From: BOG-1155 sp963717985
GTDB lineage: Bacteria > Desulfobacterota > Syntrophorhabdia > Syntrophorhabdales > WCHB1-27
Assembly (NCBI GenBank): GCA_963717985.1
Contig: CAVQYC010000003.1
Location: forward strand, 248,001 to 312,000
Direction: 5' to 3'
DNA: 64,000 bases
Part shown: piece after piece, positions 8,079 to 18,048 of the stretch
How positions within the stretch are numbered: the stretch's first letter is position 1
Layout: each line of letters starts with the position of its first letter
Notes under the pieces: model-generated
The model's database searches: none
Told to the model about the DNA's origin: nothing
What the model saw: the letters and a program-made list of their open reading frames with translations, nothing else
Position numbers and translations under genes: made by a program

Positions 8079-8681
8079 TTATTCCTCCGTGTCTTTCTTC
8101 GCCTTCGCTCTGGACTTTCCTTTACTGCCTGTCGGAGTAAACCCCATCGCCGGTGCGAGTTTTTCCCTCACTGCCTTCTGGAGCGGTTTACCCCCTTCCT
8201 TCCTGAACATCTCTATATATTCATCGTCCGTGAGTTTGTGTCCCGTTATTTCTCTGGCCGCGACCTTAGCAACCACTTTAGCGAACTTCAGCATCGCCGT
8301 CATAGTGTCGAGTTCTCGATTCTGCGCTTCATCAACCTCTGCGCCGCCCTTCTTATTATAGCGGTCATACGCTCTCTGTAGGTTTTTCACCTCGGTCATT
8401 AATGGGGATTCTTCCGACCCCTCCGACATCTTGTCCTCTGGAACCTGGAAGATCGGTTTCCGTGCGACCGTCTCAATCACGAACGACATTGGCATCGTAT
8501 AGTGGCCCGTCCTATCCATTTCGCCTTGGATTGCCTCTAAATACCGGAGGAGTTCCTTGATATACTTGTTCAGGCAGTAGGAAAGGCTGACATCGACGTA
8601 ATTTGCCTTGAACATCCCGAACAGGGCTTCATAAGGCCCCTCATCCATCGTAAAAGATTTAACTTTCTTGATCTTTGCCAT
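8079..8681 (-). CDS. Hypothetical protein of the integrative element
   Basis: A 200-residue, Lys/Glu-rich protein with SD GGAGGG before the ATG. The central part has helical, coiled-coil-like character (residues 85-150) and the C-terminal 20 residues are very basic (SKGKSRAKAKKDTEE). No family recognised. It is the first gene of a unit with the excisionase-like and integrase genes, so a regulator or DNA-binding accessory protein is possible, but this is only contextual. Confidence 0.6.
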   Translation of the reverse strand: MAKIKKVKSFTMDEGPYEALFGMFKANYVDVSLSYCLNKYIKELLRYLEAIQGEMDRTGHYTMPMSFVIETVARKPIFQVPEDKMSEGSEESPLMTEVKNLQRAYDRYNKKGGAEVDEAQNRELDTMTAMLKFAKVVAKVAAREITGHKLTDDEYIEMFRKEGGKPLQKAVREKLAPAMGFTPTGSKGKSRAKAKKDTEE

Positions 8682-8724
8682 ACGCCCTCCTATGAGTTGA
8701 TGCGTACCAAGTACTTACCAGATA

Positions 8725-8753
8725 AATATCTAATAAAGGGATAATTTTGTCAA
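8725..8753 (-). promoter_or_regulatory. Promoter of the hypothetical-xis-int unit
   Basis: On the minus strand TTGACA (8748-8753) and GATATT (8725-8730) are 17 nt apart, 44 bp upstream of the start at 8681. The repeats GTACTT and GTAC between -10 and the gene could be an operator. Confidence 0.5.
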
Positions 8754-8858
8754 GAACTATTTTTAAATTATGCTTTCCGAGGTAGGTTTCGAACAGTTAG
8801 ACCATATCCCGTCGCCGGGCAGAATTAATATTACGCTCTCACCAGACCAGGGTGACCG

Positions 8859-9149
8859 TCAAAAGAATGCATCTATGTCGCGCATTCCGGGCAGAACCCT
8901 CACGATCTCGATACCGTGCTCGATGGGCAGGTAGAAAATCAAATAGTTGCCGACCGGGAGACTACGAAGGTCGGGCATAAGCTCTTCCCGGCTTACACCC
9001 ATTTCCGGGAAACGGGCAAGCGCCCGACACCGTTCTTCTATTCTATCAAGAAGTCGGTCGGCAGCTTCCTGGTTCTCCTGGGCAATGTACCACCAGATGT
9101 CGTCCAGGTCCGATTCCGCCAGCGGACGTTTGAGAACGCGCGGCTTCAC
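8859..9149 (-). CDS. parE: ParE/RelE family toxin
   Basis: A 96-residue toxin of the ParE branch: PLAESDLDDIWWYIAQEN at the N-terminus, then ADRLLDRIEERCRALARFPEMG and the C-terminal YLIFYLPIEHGIEIVRVLPGMRDID. ParE toxins poison DNA gyrase; RelE-like ones cleave mRNA, and the sequence favours ParE. It overlaps the antitoxin gene by 4 bp (antitoxin first), typical of parDE. Likely stabilises the integrative element. Confidence 0.9.
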   Translation of the reverse strand: MKPRVLKRPLAESDLDDIWWYIAQENQEAADRLLDRIEERCRALARFPEMGVSREELMPDLRSLPVGNYLIFYLPIEHGIEIVRVLPGMRDIDAFF

Positions 9150-9412
9150 CGCGCCGTCTTCCCCTCTCTATCGGCAAGGCGCTTGCGGCCCCGCTCCTTG
9201 ATCGCTGCAACATCGAGGGGTGTCGGCTCGCCGCTATCGATGCCCTTCTTAATTTCAGCCCTTAACTCTTCAAGGCGCATCGACCGTATCCGGTCACGCT
9301 CTTCTAAAAGACGCAGCGCTTCACGCATGACTTCGCTTGCCGACCCGTAAAGCCCGCTTTCCACTTTGCTTTTAACGAGGGTTTCCAGTTGTTTTGTCAG
9401 AGAGATATTCAT
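9146..9412 (-). CDS. parD: ParD family antitoxin (ribbon-helix-helix)
   Basis: An 88-residue protein from the ATG at 9412, which is preceded by GAGGAGGGC. The N-terminal ribbon-helix-helix (MNISLTKQLETLVKSKVESG, YGSASEVMREALRLLEERD) is diagnostic of ParD. The C-terminal tail (ERGRKRLADREGKTAR) would wrap the toxin. It precedes and overlaps parE and should repress its own promoter. Confidence 0.9.
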   Translation of the reverse strand: MNISLTKQLETLVKSKVESGLYGSASEVMREALRLLEERDRIRSMRLEELRAEIKKGIDSGEPTPLDVAAIKERGRKRLADREGKTAR

Positions 9413-9519
9413 TATAGCCCTCCTCTCTAACAACTAATATAACACAGAATAACAATCTTTGCTATCAACAATGCACCAAAACCGAACCCAGCGAGAGATT
9501 TCCTTTCAACGCGAACACC

Positions 9520-12216
9520 TCACCCATCGTTATACCGCCTGAAATTCTTGACAAGGTCGCTGAAAGAATCCGGCTTGTATCGCTCGAAATCTTCCTCATC
9601 CACAAAGACATAATCGAAGCGCACCTTGTCCTGTAAGGCGTTGATATCTTCGCACCATCGTTTAAGGCGTTCCATCTTTTGCGGCACGTCAAGGTCTTCC
9701 AAACCCTTTGTCTCCACGATGTAGATATCCCTATCCCCGGTCTTCACGATGAAGTCAGGATAATAGTTCGAGATGCCGCCGTCGGCCTTCACGTATTCGA
9801 TGTTGAAATGGACCGAAAAGTAATTCTTTGCGTAAGAAACGACATCCGTGTCGGCGCACCCGTCAAGGAACGATGCGAAAAGCAATTCCAGATGGCTCTT
9901 GTCCCCGACAATCTTATTGAACAGGCTCTTCCGGGGTACAAGGAAGGGCTGTTCCTTGACGACGAAGGGGCGCGTGTTCCTGAGCTTTATGTAATCCCGA
10001 ATCTCGGCGCTCCCCTTGTCCTGAACGGTCAACTCGTTAATCTTTTTCGTGAACGTCTCGATTATGGTCTTGCAGGCTTCCAACTCCGAGAGGTTCCGAA
10101 GAGTGTTCAGGTCGTCAATTTCCACGGGGACCGCAAAAAGCCAACTGGAGATGAACTCCTTTACCTTGCCGTACAGAACGTCATACCCGCTCACGAGGCG
10201 CAGGTCTTTCATTATAATCTGAGCAAAGTAGCCGATCACGCTCCGGTAATCGGTCACGGCCCCTGAGTCAAGAAAGGTGACATGGTTTATGTCCCCGGTC
10301 GTAATGTCCTTGAAGACGATCTCCCGTTTCTCCTCTTCGCTGAATTCCCGGTATTCCAGTCTCTTTGTTCCGAACGACGCAGGGTCCAGGTTCTCAAGGT
10401 TCTTGTATTCCCTATAAACGCGGGCAGAAAGGACAGGGATTTCGATATCGAGCTTTTCCACATCCTTTCGCGTGTTTTTGTCATCCACCTCTATGATGAT
10501 AGGTGCCTTCGGACCAGTCCCGCCGCCCATCGGTTTGTGCTCAAGCTCCACGCCCTCGCTTTGGATGGATTCGACAAAGTCCATGAAGGCATCCGTGCCG
10601 ACGACGCTTACATACTCCTTCGCGTCCGTACCGGGATACATCCGGCGCAGGCCCCGGCCTAACGTCTGTTCCGGCAGTATGTTGCTTTTCGCGGAGTAGG
10701 CCCGCAGCCCCACAATGGTGGTTACGTTGCGCACGTCCCACCCTTCTTTCAGCATGAGAACGGAAACGATGACTTTGTGCGGGCTGTCCCACGTGTCGAT
10801 CCGGTTAGACGCCTTCCGCAGCCTTTCCAGTTCGTCCTTGCTCTTCTTCGTGTCGGCTTCCGATACCTCGCCATTGTTGTTCGTGTGAATGGTAAGGACC
10901 GCGTCCTTGAATTCGGGATAGGTATTCTCCAGATAGGCTTCCACGTCGTCGCAGTTCTTCGTGTCGTCGGTCATGACGAAGAGCACGGCCTTCTTGCCGA
11001 GCTTTTCGTGCTCGACGTATGCTTTCCGCCATTCCTCGACGCCAAGGGCGATATAGTCGGCGTACTTTTCCGTGTAACGTGAGCTTTGACGCTCGGCCAG
11101 CTTCGCCCGGCTTGGGGCATCCGGCAGGACCGGGTGCTTAACCACGTTCTGCCAAATTGCCTCCACGAGAGGGTAATCGCAGACGGTCTGTACGAAGATT
11201 GCCCCGTTGTTGTGCTTCGGGGTAGCGGTCACATCGACCTGGAGCGACAGGAAATGGTCTCTCTGTTTGAGCCGGTTGTGGATGTCCTGGATGGACTTGA
11301 ACCAGGCAAGGCGGGGGTCGTGGATATGGTGCGCCTCGTCGTTTATTACCACAAGCTCGTCAATCTCGCGCACGATTACGCCCAGGTCCACCTTGGAATC
11401 GGTTGTTTTCCCAACCGGGCGCTTCCCCAGGAAATAATCTTCCAGGTTGTCATCCTCAAAGCTCGGCTCCGTGTCGCTGCCTGAATAGACGCGGTGTATG
11501 TTCGTAAGGAAGAGGTTGCCGCTTTTCCTCACAATGGAAACCTCGTCCTGAATGTGCAGGGTCATTTGAAAATCGTCCTGCCAGTTCTGCCCGGCATAGC
11601 CGTTATCCGGCAGAACCGGGTCCGTCCAAAAAATCTTGAGGCCGTCGAAGTCCGCCCGCAGCCGGTCGAGGACGATGATATTTGGCGCGATCATGAGGAA
11701 GTTGGTCGCAAGCTGTGAATCAGCCTCATACGTCCTATGAAAATAGCACCACGTGACAATAAGGCTCATGACCTTAGTCTTGCCTGCTCCCGTCGCCATC
11801 TTCAAGACAAGACGCAGCCAGTCCTCATCAAACATGCCCGTTGAGACCGCCCCGGAAGAGTCATAGCGCATAAGATCATACTTGTCTTTGACTCCCGCGA
11901 CCTCATACAGATAGATCACGGTTTCAACCGCTTCCCGTTGGGAGAAGTAGTATTTGAACTCCGCCATGCTGCCGTCAGCTTGCGGCATAATATGTTCGGT
12001 ATTGAACCACCAGTCGAGCAGCGCCCTTGATGTGCTGGACGCACCCGCATAGCCGCTCTCACGCCATTCCTTCACGTCGCCTCGAATCTTGTGCACGAGA
12101 GGGGGCAGGAGCTTTTCGTAGCTCGATTCGCGCAAGGCTTCGTCGGCGGGGAACCATCGGTAATCGGGGTCGAGGATGCTGTAAGGGGAGTCGGGAAAGG
12201 AACGATGTATCGCCAT
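9520..12216 (-). CDS. res: Type III restriction enzyme, Res subunit
   Basis: An 898-residue helicase-nuclease. Walker A MATGAGKTKVMSL is at about residue 140, the DEAH-like VINDEAHHIHD at about 290, helicase motif VI region EQTLGRGLRRM at about 520, and a C-terminal PD-(D/E)xK nuclease with PDFIVKTGDRDIYIVETKG at about 845. It pairs with the overlapping mod gene (start ATG overlaps mod stop). Res translocates or diffuses along DNA after recognising unmethylated sites and cleaves about 25 bp away. The gene appears intact. A promoter for an active defence system would have to lie upstream of mod. Confidence 0.92.
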   Translation of the reverse strand: MAIHRSFPDSPYSILDPDYRWFPADEALRESSYEKLLPPLVHKIRGDVKEWRESGYAGASSTSRALLDWWFNTEHIMPQADGSMAEFKYYFSQREAVETVIYLYEVAGVKDKYDLMRYDSSGAVSTGMFDEDWLRLVLKMATGAGKTKVMSLIVTWCYFHRTYEADSQLATNFLMIAPNIIVLDRLRADFDGLKIFWTDPVLPDNGYAGQNWQDDFQMTLHIQDEVSIVRKSGNLFLTNIHRVYSGSDTEPSFEDDNLEDYFLGKRPVGKTTDSKVDLGVIVREIDELVVINDEAHHIHDPRLAWFKSIQDIHNRLKQRDHFLSLQVDVTATPKHNNGAIFVQTVCDYPLVEAIWQNVVKHPVLPDAPSRAKLAERQSSRYTEKYADYIALGVEEWRKAYVEHEKLGKKAVLFVMTDDTKNCDDVEAYLENTYPEFKDAVLTIHTNNNGEVSEADTKKSKDELERLRKASNRIDTWDSPHKVIVSVLMLKEGWDVRNVTTIVGLRAYSAKSNILPEQTLGRGLRRMYPGTDAKEYVSVVGTDAFMDFVESIQSEGVELEHKPMGGGTGPKAPIIIEVDDKNTRKDVEKLDIEIPVLSARVYREYKNLENLDPASFGTKRLEYREFSEEEKREIVFKDITTGDINHVTFLDSGAVTDYRSVIGYFAQIIMKDLRLVSGYDVLYGKVKEFISSWLFAVPVEIDDLNTLRNLSELEACKTIIETFTKKINELTVQDKGSAEIRDYIKLRNTRPFVVKEQPFLVPRKSLFNKIVGDKSHLELLFASFLDGCADTDVVSYAKNYFSVHFNIEYVKADGGISNYYPDFIVKTGDRDIYIVETKGLEDLDVPQKMERLKRWCEDINALQDKVRFDYVFVDEEDFERYKPDSFSDLVKNFRRYNDG

Positions 12217-14462
12217 TATTTACCCTGCACGTTCACGTCTATGATCTTCATTGTGTCGTTGCCGAAGATGTCTACCACCTTCACGGCGATCTTATAGCGG
12301 CGGGGCAAGCATTCATGGAAAGGGGTTTTTAGTTCAAGGGACCGGTCCTTTTTGGTACGGAAGCTTTGCCATTCGTTTTCAAAGATAAAATCACCCGTCC
12401 AGACCTCTTCCATCTCGCCGGTCGCCTCATTCTTCACCCGCACGATCTCGCGCTTGTGCTCGAAGTCGAAATCGACGCTCCAGTAATCTATCCAGTCCGT
12501 CCATTTCTTTGTGAGCACATCGCGGGTACAGACACCGTCCTTGTCCTTGCTCACTTTGATGATCTTACCATTCTCGACCACGATCTTGTTCCTTCCTACA
12601 TCCAGGGAAGCGGCGGCGTTGTCCATCGTGTCCTGTGAATAGTAGACAGAGAAGTCGGTTAGTTCAACGGCAACCGCGTTCTTGCTCACGTAGGGCTTCA
12701 TCTCGATATAGGACACGTCGTGGAAGACCACCTGGTTCTTCTCTACCGCCCGCTTATCGAAAACCTCGCGGGGGATGTACTTAAGGGCAAGATCAATCCC
12801 CTTGGCCTTGGCTTCTTCCTGGATGTTTGGAAATAGCCCCATTTCAAACTCGAAGGCGAGGATGTCCACGCGAGAGATGTGCTTTTGCCTGCACTCAAGG
12901 ATTACCTCTTCCACGAAGAGTCTTGTGACCGGCAGGTTGATGGGACCAACCGACACGAGACGGCCCGCCTTCTTGCCGTGAAAGCAGCGGAAATTTTCAA
13001 GGCTTTCCGCTTTATAGGCCCGAAGTATAAGGGCGATGAAGTCCTTTTCCTTCTGCTCAAGCTGTTTCTGCCTTTCCTCTTCGCGCAGGTCCATGTTGAC
13101 GCCGATGTAATGCGCCCGTTCGTATTTGCCGAGATTGAGGATTTCGAAGGCCCGGAAATCCTTACCTGTCGCCTTCAACTCCCGTTGCACGCCTACCATG
13201 CGCTTGCGCGTAGTGTGTATGGCGAACTTCCCCAAGTCGGACCCTATCCATTTACGGCCGAGCTTTTCGGCAACGGCGAGGGTCGTACCTGAGCCGCAAA
13301 AAAAGTCAGCCACGATGTCGTTTTCGTTTGATGACGCTTTTATAATGCGCTCAAGAAGGGCTTCGGGTTTTTGAGTGGTGTAACCTTCCTTTTCAACATG
13401 CCACGAGCGGATGGATTCAATATCGGACCAAATGTCTTGCCCTGGCATTCCGTCACTTTCATCCAGATACCGCTTGATGCGAGGAATTCCATTTTTCGTA
13501 TAGTAAACGCGATTGTCGGCGTCAAGGCGTTCCATCGTGGATGGTGGAACCCTCCAAACACGCCGGACTCCTTTCCAGGTGTAGTCGTAACCTCCGCCTT
13601 GTAGCCCTGCGGCCCCTAAATCGCCAGACATCCACTTCCGGCCATCTGGATCAGAATACCGGTAATAGTTTTTGACATACTCGTCGTCATATGCTTGATA
13701 TGGTTGATTCCACAGGGGGTTAGCGCCCTTCGCATAATAAGCAACCACATCGTGGCTGCTTCCGTACCGACCAGCATCACTGTGGCCCGAAGTCCTCTTC
13801 CAGATTATCTCATTGCGAAAAAACCCTCTGCCAAAAACCTCATCAAGGGCAAGCCTGACAATCGGATTGATTTTCCAATCACAATGCACATATATGCTCC
13901 CATCCTCTGCCAGCAGGTCTTTCATCAGCACCAACCGCTCGTAAATCATGGCGATGAAGCTGTCGGTGCCCTTTCCCCAAGTATCATTGTAAGCAAGGGC
14001 TTCCAGCACATTCGGCCTTTTCGTAAATGTATCTTCCCCTATCTCAATGTCCATCGAGAAATCTTGCCCCACATCAAACGGCGGGTCGATATAGACAAGC
14101 TTAATTCCGCCGTTCTTCTCGATTTCTTCCCTGATGCCGCCATTCTTGAGAGACGAGAGGATGAGCTTGTTGTCGCCCCAAATCAGCTTATTGGTCCACC
14201 CTGCCTTCTGACGGCCGCGTGTGTCAAAAAGCCCCATCTGCAAGGCGGTATCCGCTTTTTGTTCGGCCCGTGGCTCGTCCACCTGTTCGATAACCTGAAA
14301 GGGCAGAACGATATTCGTCACTTCGTTAGTCTTGCCGTTCCAAACCAGTTCGACTTCCCGCTTCTCGTCGAAGAGCAGGAAGCGGTACTTATCCGGCAAA
14401 GGCTTGTCAGCCTCGATGAGCCTCAGAATCTCCCGCTTTTCGTTGTCGGTCAGCTTTATCAC
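12216..14462 (-). CDS. mod: Type III DNA methyltransferase, Mod subunit
   Basis: About 748 residues starting at GTG 14462, chosen because GGAGGG lies 8 nt upstream; a longer frame to 14528 lacks such a site. Motif IV DPPF (KLVYIDPPFDVG) precedes motif I FCGSGTTLAVAEKLGRKWIG, the beta-class amino-methyltransferase order expected of Type III Mod, which makes N6-methyladenine. The region between motif IV and motif I (DIWSDIESIRSW) includes the target-recognition domain, which sets specificity but cannot be read. Intact and co-oriented with res. Confidence 0.93.
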   Translation of the reverse strand: MIKLTDNEKREILRLIEADKPLPDKYRFLLFDEKREVELVWNGKTNEVTNIVLPFQVIEQVDEPRAEQKADTALQMGLFDTRGRQKAGWTNKLIWGDNKLILSSLKNGGIREEIEKNGGIKLVYIDPPFDVGQDFSMDIEIGEDTFTKRPNVLEALAYNDTWGKGTDSFIAMIYERLVLMKDLLAEDGSIYVHCDWKINPIVRLALDEVFGRGFFRNEIIWKRTSGHSDAGRYGSSHDVVAYYAKGANPLWNQPYQAYDDEYVKNYYRYSDPDGRKWMSGDLGAAGLQGGGYDYTWKGVRRVWRVPPSTMERLDADNRVYYTKNGIPRIKRYLDESDGMPGQDIWSDIESIRSWHVEKEGYTTQKPEALLERIIKASSNENDIVADFFCGSGTTLAVAEKLGRKWIGSDLGKFAIHTTRKRMVGVQRELKATGKDFRAFEILNLGKYERAHYIGVNMDLREEERQKQLEQKEKDFIALILRAYKAESLENFRCFHGKKAGRLVSVGPINLPVTRLFVEEVILECRQKHISRVDILAFEFEMGLFPNIQEEAKAKGIDLALKYIPREVFDKRAVEKNQVVFHDVSYIEMKPYVSKNAVAVELTDFSVYYSQDTMDNAAASLDVGRNKIVVENGKIIKVSKDKDGVCTRDVLTKKWTDWIDYWSVDFDFEHKREIVRVKNEATGEMEEVWTGDFIFENEWQSFRTKKDRSLELKTPFHECLPRRYKIAVKVVDIFGNDTMKIIDVNVQGK

Positions 14463-14685
14463 TGCATCGTCCCTCCGCCGAACATGACGCCTCCCTTCGG
14501 TATCATACGAAGCGGGAGGAAAAAACACAACAGGAAAGTGGTTCCGGCCGGAGACAATCAGCCACCTTGTGCTATAATCATCGACATGGGATACGCTTCG
14601 CGGGATGGCTTTGCAGCCCGCCCACTAAGGAATGTCATGTACTTGTTTAAGAGTACACTCAAACACGGACTCGGGAGGTCCAGAA

Positions 14686-15819
14686 ATGGCCATTGATGAC
14701 GAGGAGAAAGGGACTATCGGGCATGCACCGGGGGAAATACCCAAAGATGAAGAAGCTTACCAAGCGGAAAAGAAGAGAGAACGTATTGAAAAAGAAAAAG
14801 ATGACTTGCTCGCATCGCTATCTGCGGGCGATTATTCAGCGATGAGAACGAAGGTCGCAGCTATATTGAATCTCTATCCTCATTGTCGCAACAGTGACGT
14901 AGCCCTAGCCTTGAAGTATTGGGAGACTTTCCAGCCGCACATCTATAACGAAAATGGCATTCTCCCAAACGATCTATTCGAACTGGAACGAGTACAGTAC
15001 ATGGTACGAGTGAGAGCGAAAATTCAAAACGAATACGGTCTCTTCCAGGCAGACGATGAAGTGCGAGGACATCGAAAACACATTGAAAAAGACATGCACA
15101 AGGCTGTTTTGCAAGACACGGCACCGAGACGGGTTGTTTACGTGTATGCGGATGAAACCGGAAAGAACGGCGACCACGTGATCGTTGGCGCCGTGTGGCT
15201 TCTCACAGGTTATTCGGTCTTCAAGCTGGTACAGGCAATTTTGGAGTGGCAACTACAGTCTCCCTGGGCCAAACGCGAGATTCATTTCACAAAATTCGGT
15301 AAAATAGATCTGAAACCATTGGCAGAATACCTGCATATTATTAACAATAACCGCGAGTTTCTGAGCTTCAAGGTAATAGCAATCGAAAAGACAAAAATGA
15401 AAAGACCGATTGAAGAAGTGGTTGAGAAGCTTCATGAACACATGCTATTACGAGGCGTAGAACACGAAATCAAGACCGGCAGAATTGATCTTCCCCGTGA
15501 GATTGAAATGACCGTGGATGAAGTCCAGTCCTTGGACTCCTTCAGAGTATCAGAAATGCAACGGCGAATAGCGGCAGACTACGAGCGCGACTACCCAAAG
15601 CAACTCGTATTGACTTCCATAAGAACGGCATCTTCTCGCAATAGCCCCTTGATTCAACTCGCAGATACGGTATCGGGAGCCGTTAACCGGCGTTTGAACC
15701 ATAGCGGTGATCGTAACGTAAAGGATGAAATGGCCGATATGGTTATCAACGAACTCGGACTGACTCTAACCGAGGGTGGGCTTCCCGGGCTGGATGCAAC
15801 GGCCTTATTCGTTCTATAG
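14686..15819 (+). CDS. DUF3800 domain protein
   Basis: About 377 residues from the ATG at 14686, preceded by GGGAGGT at ideal spacing; an ORF start at 14632 has none. An N-terminal charged helical region (about 1-140) is followed by a DUF3800 domain: VYVYADETGKNGDHVIVGAV (strand with the acidic pair), EIHFTKFG, and the C-terminal SPLIQLADTVSGAVNRRL. DUF3800 has an RNase-H-like fold and conserved acidic residues, and is often found in defence islands and mobile elements. It diverges from the Type III mod gene. A nuclease role is inferred from fold only. Confidence 0.8.
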   Translation: MAIDDEEKGTIGHAPGEIPKDEEAYQAEKKRERIEKEKDDLLASLSAGDYSAMRTKVAAILNLYPHCRNSDVALALKYWETFQPHIYNENGILPNDLFELERVQYMVRVRAKIQNEYGLFQADDEVRGHRKHIEKDMHKAVLQDTAPRRVVYVYADETGKNGDHVIVGAVWLLTGYSVFKLVQAILEWQLQSPWAKREIHFTKFGKIDLKPLAEYLHIINNNREFLSFKVIAIEKTKMKRPIEEVVEKLHEHMLLRGVEHEIKTGRIDLPREIEMTVDEVQSLDSFRVSEMQRRIAADYERDYPKQLVLTSIRTASSRNSPLIQLADTVSGAVNRRLNHSGDRNVKDEMADMVINELGLTLTEGGLPGLDATALFVL

Positions 15820-15991
15820 ATGCCAGGACGACTTTACTTTACTGGGGCAGGGGCACGTCTTTAGCGCGTGCCAGCGACCTATTTCCATTAACTCCGTTGA
15901 CAGGTCCGGCGGGGTCTGCTACGGGATGCGCCTCACAAGCCTACTCGAATAACCCAACAAACAGAACTACCTCTTCCCCATCCCCTTTGCC

Positions 15992-17281
15992 TCAGCCATG
16001 TCTATCTGGACCCGTTGACACGATCGGGTTATACTTGCTGTCCTCTAGTAGATGAATGCCGAGGAGTCTTCTTCTATTCTTGGCGGCTTCTTTTTCCGGC
16101 AGCTTTTTCCTCATAAGCAGGTAACGCCCGTGATAGTCAGCCAACAGTTTGTCCAACTTTCCATCCATCTCCCGCAAGACGGCCTTGTCGTTACAGAATG
16201 AATAACTGTTCCCCCATCCCTTTAACAGGTAATCGATTCTCTTCATGGTTTCCGTCAATGTCTTCTTCTCTATTTCAACTGATTCTGGTTTTGCCATCGC
16301 CACGATGCTGTCCCCAACAAGTTTCCTTACCTTCCCCAAGAGCCGTTCGCGCGTTTTGCTATTCGGAGACATCCTACCGGGGTAAACGTCACAGCCCAGA
16401 AAATCGAAACCATCTTTCACCTCCCCGCAAGCCGCTTTAGTGGTATCTTTTGATGGATCGTACACTTCCAGCCGAAGGCCTTCCAGCATCTTTATTGCAC
16501 TCGCGAACGCCTTATCGACCTGCCTCCGGTCATGAGCAAGAACAAGAAAATCGTCTATGTATCGTATACACACTATCCCTCGCCCATTCATATTCCGATC
16601 AAATTCTTCCAACAAAATGTTCCCAATTAGTGGCGACAGACAGCACCCCTGCGCAACCCCGATCTCAAACAAAGGGAATTCGTGTTCATGCCCTTTCAGG
16701 CTCTGAAGGTTGCTTAGTTCAGTTTTTACTGCATCCGTCAAAAGACCGATGAACTCTGGCTCAGAAATCTCGGCTGCTATCTTCGTCAAAACCCTTTCTC
16801 GGTCGACGTAACGAAAGAAATCCTTGATGTCCGTTTTGACGTAGTATCGCGCCCCTGCCTTCATCGCCGTCTGGGCTAGCTCCAATGCCCCCGCAACGGC
16901 GGACCGCTTCTCTCCGCGTTTTCTTATCCCGCCAAAACTGGTTTCCGTTTCGAGGTATTTACCGATCTGCGATTGCTCTTGTAGGACATCGAGGATGCTT
17001 CTCTGGACTATCCTGTTCCGAATGGAAGCCTTTACGATTGGTCGATGTGCCTTGCCTTGCCGGGGAATCCTTACGCCCTCTGCCGCGTCAAACCCCCACT
17101 TACCAGCCTGAAGGTCACGATAGATTTTCTCCAGGTGGTTTTCTACGTTGACCGCGAATTCCTTTACTTCGTCTACAGTATTAGGTGATTTCGAAGCGAG
17201 ACCGTTTTGGTAAACGGCTGCCCACGCTCTGCGGAGTTTACTCCTCGTTCTTACCCTAAAGTAACACGTGCTACGTTTGAT
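15992..17281 (-). CDS. Reverse transcriptase, no recognisable start codon
   Basis: The open frame runs from 17308 to the stop at 15992, far longer than its first standard start (TTG 16885). Residues upstream of that TTG are clearly coding: RPIVKASIRNRIVQRSILDV, then ETETSFGGIRKRGEKRSAV. The palm has YVKTDIKDFFRYVD, IGVAQGCCLSPLIGNILLEE and the catalytic YIDD (16550-16561). No maturase or HNH domain follows, so it is not a full group II intron. The motifs resemble the unknown-group RTs found in defence systems (DRT type). No ATG, GTG or TTG exists between 16886 and 17308; the 5' end may be lost or a non-standard start used. Confidence 0.7.
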   Translation of the reverse strand: MKRSTCYFRVRTRSKLRRAWAAVYQNGLASKSPNTVDEVKEFAVNVENHLEKIYRDLQAGKWGFDAAEGVRIPRQGKAHRPIVKASIRNRIVQRSILDVLQEQSQIGKYLETETSFGGIRKRGEKRSAVAGALELAQTAMKAGARYYVKTDIKDFFRYVDRERVLTKIAAEISEPEFIGLLTDAVKTELSNLQSLKGHEHEFPLFEIGVAQGCCLSPLIGNILLEEFDRNMNGRGIVCIRYIDDFLVLAHDRRQVDKAFASAIKMLEGLRLEVYDPSKDTTKAACGEVKDGFDFLGCDVYPGRMSPNSKTRERLLGKVRKLVGDSIVAMAKPESVEIEKKTLTETMKRIDYLLKGWGNSYSFCNDKAVLREMDGKLDKLLADYHGRYLLMRKKLPEKEAAKNRRRLLGIHLLEDSKYNPIVSTGPDRHG

Positions 17282-17341
17282 TGATCTTTTCCTCTCTGCT
17301 GAGCCCCGTCAGCAAACCCCAGGCCCAACCGCGGAGAACTA

Positions 17342-17464
17342 AGGGTTCGATACTGTGGAAACTTCTTGATGGAAGTCTATCCATCCGATTCTTGCTGATA
17401 ATGAACCGGAGTATCCTTTGTTCTGTTCAGCACCGAACGGCAGCCCGACAAAACCGGATACCAG
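17342..17464. repeat. 123-bp direct repeat, copy 1 (RT side)
   Basis: Begins AGGGTTCGATACTGTGGAA and ends ACCGGATACCAG. It matches 17682-17804 at 121 of 123 positions, offset 340 bp. Both copies sit just upstream of the reverse-transcriptase frame. Minus-strand frames through the copies (17339-17554 and 17532-17807) share a hydrophobic stretch ending FGAEQNKGYSGSLSARIGW, so the repeat may derive from a duplicated small membrane-protein gene, or be a non-coding RNA. I see no other gene in 17282-18048. Confidence 0.9.
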
Positions 17465-17681
17465 AACCGTAAAGCCGAGAACGAAGATTGTAAAACGCCG
17501 CGCAGATGCCGTGGCACGTTTTTGCATGCGCTCATATCCATCCTCCCGTGCCACATTGTAACTTTTTCGCCTCTCGTGTCAAGTGGCCATCCTCCCTCGC
17601 CTCATAATAAAGCTCACCGACCGTCTGACGGGCTTTCAGCTCAAACTGGGTTCCGGTCGTCTTGCGTGAGGCGGTTGAACG

Positions 17682-17804
17682 AGGGTTCGATACTGTGGAA
17701 ACTTCTTGATGGAAGTCTATCCATCCGATTCTTGCTGATAATGAACCGGAGTACCCTTTGTTCTGTTCAGCACCGAACAGCAGCCCGACAAAACCGGATA
17801 CCAG
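17682..17804. repeat. 123-bp direct repeat, copy 2
   Basis: Second copy, differing from the first by C for T at 17754 and A for G at 17779. The 217 bp between the copies is unique sequence. Confidence 0.9.
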
Positions 17805-18048
17805 CATGAGCGTATTATATCACAAACATCTCATGAAGACCATTCCAAAGAGCGGAACAGACCCTTATTCCAGTCATCGCTGAGTTTTACCGGTAGTTGA
17901 TGTTTCATATAGTAGAATTATCTAGGGAGAATAAAAGTGTTGAGATGTGTGTTAATTAAACACCCCAAATAGAGCGTAATCCTTCGCGTGGGGACTGCCA
18001 GGGCACGGGATGCTTACCGTGCCCCGTTTGACTTGATACGCCGCGCCC

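Noticed and set aside
15992..17804. Diversity-generating retroelement (template and variable repeats next to an RT)
   Set aside because: The two 123-bp copies differ at only two positions, and only one can be read as an adenine change. There is no C-type-lectin target gene and no Avd gene, and the RT palm motif is not the DGR type.
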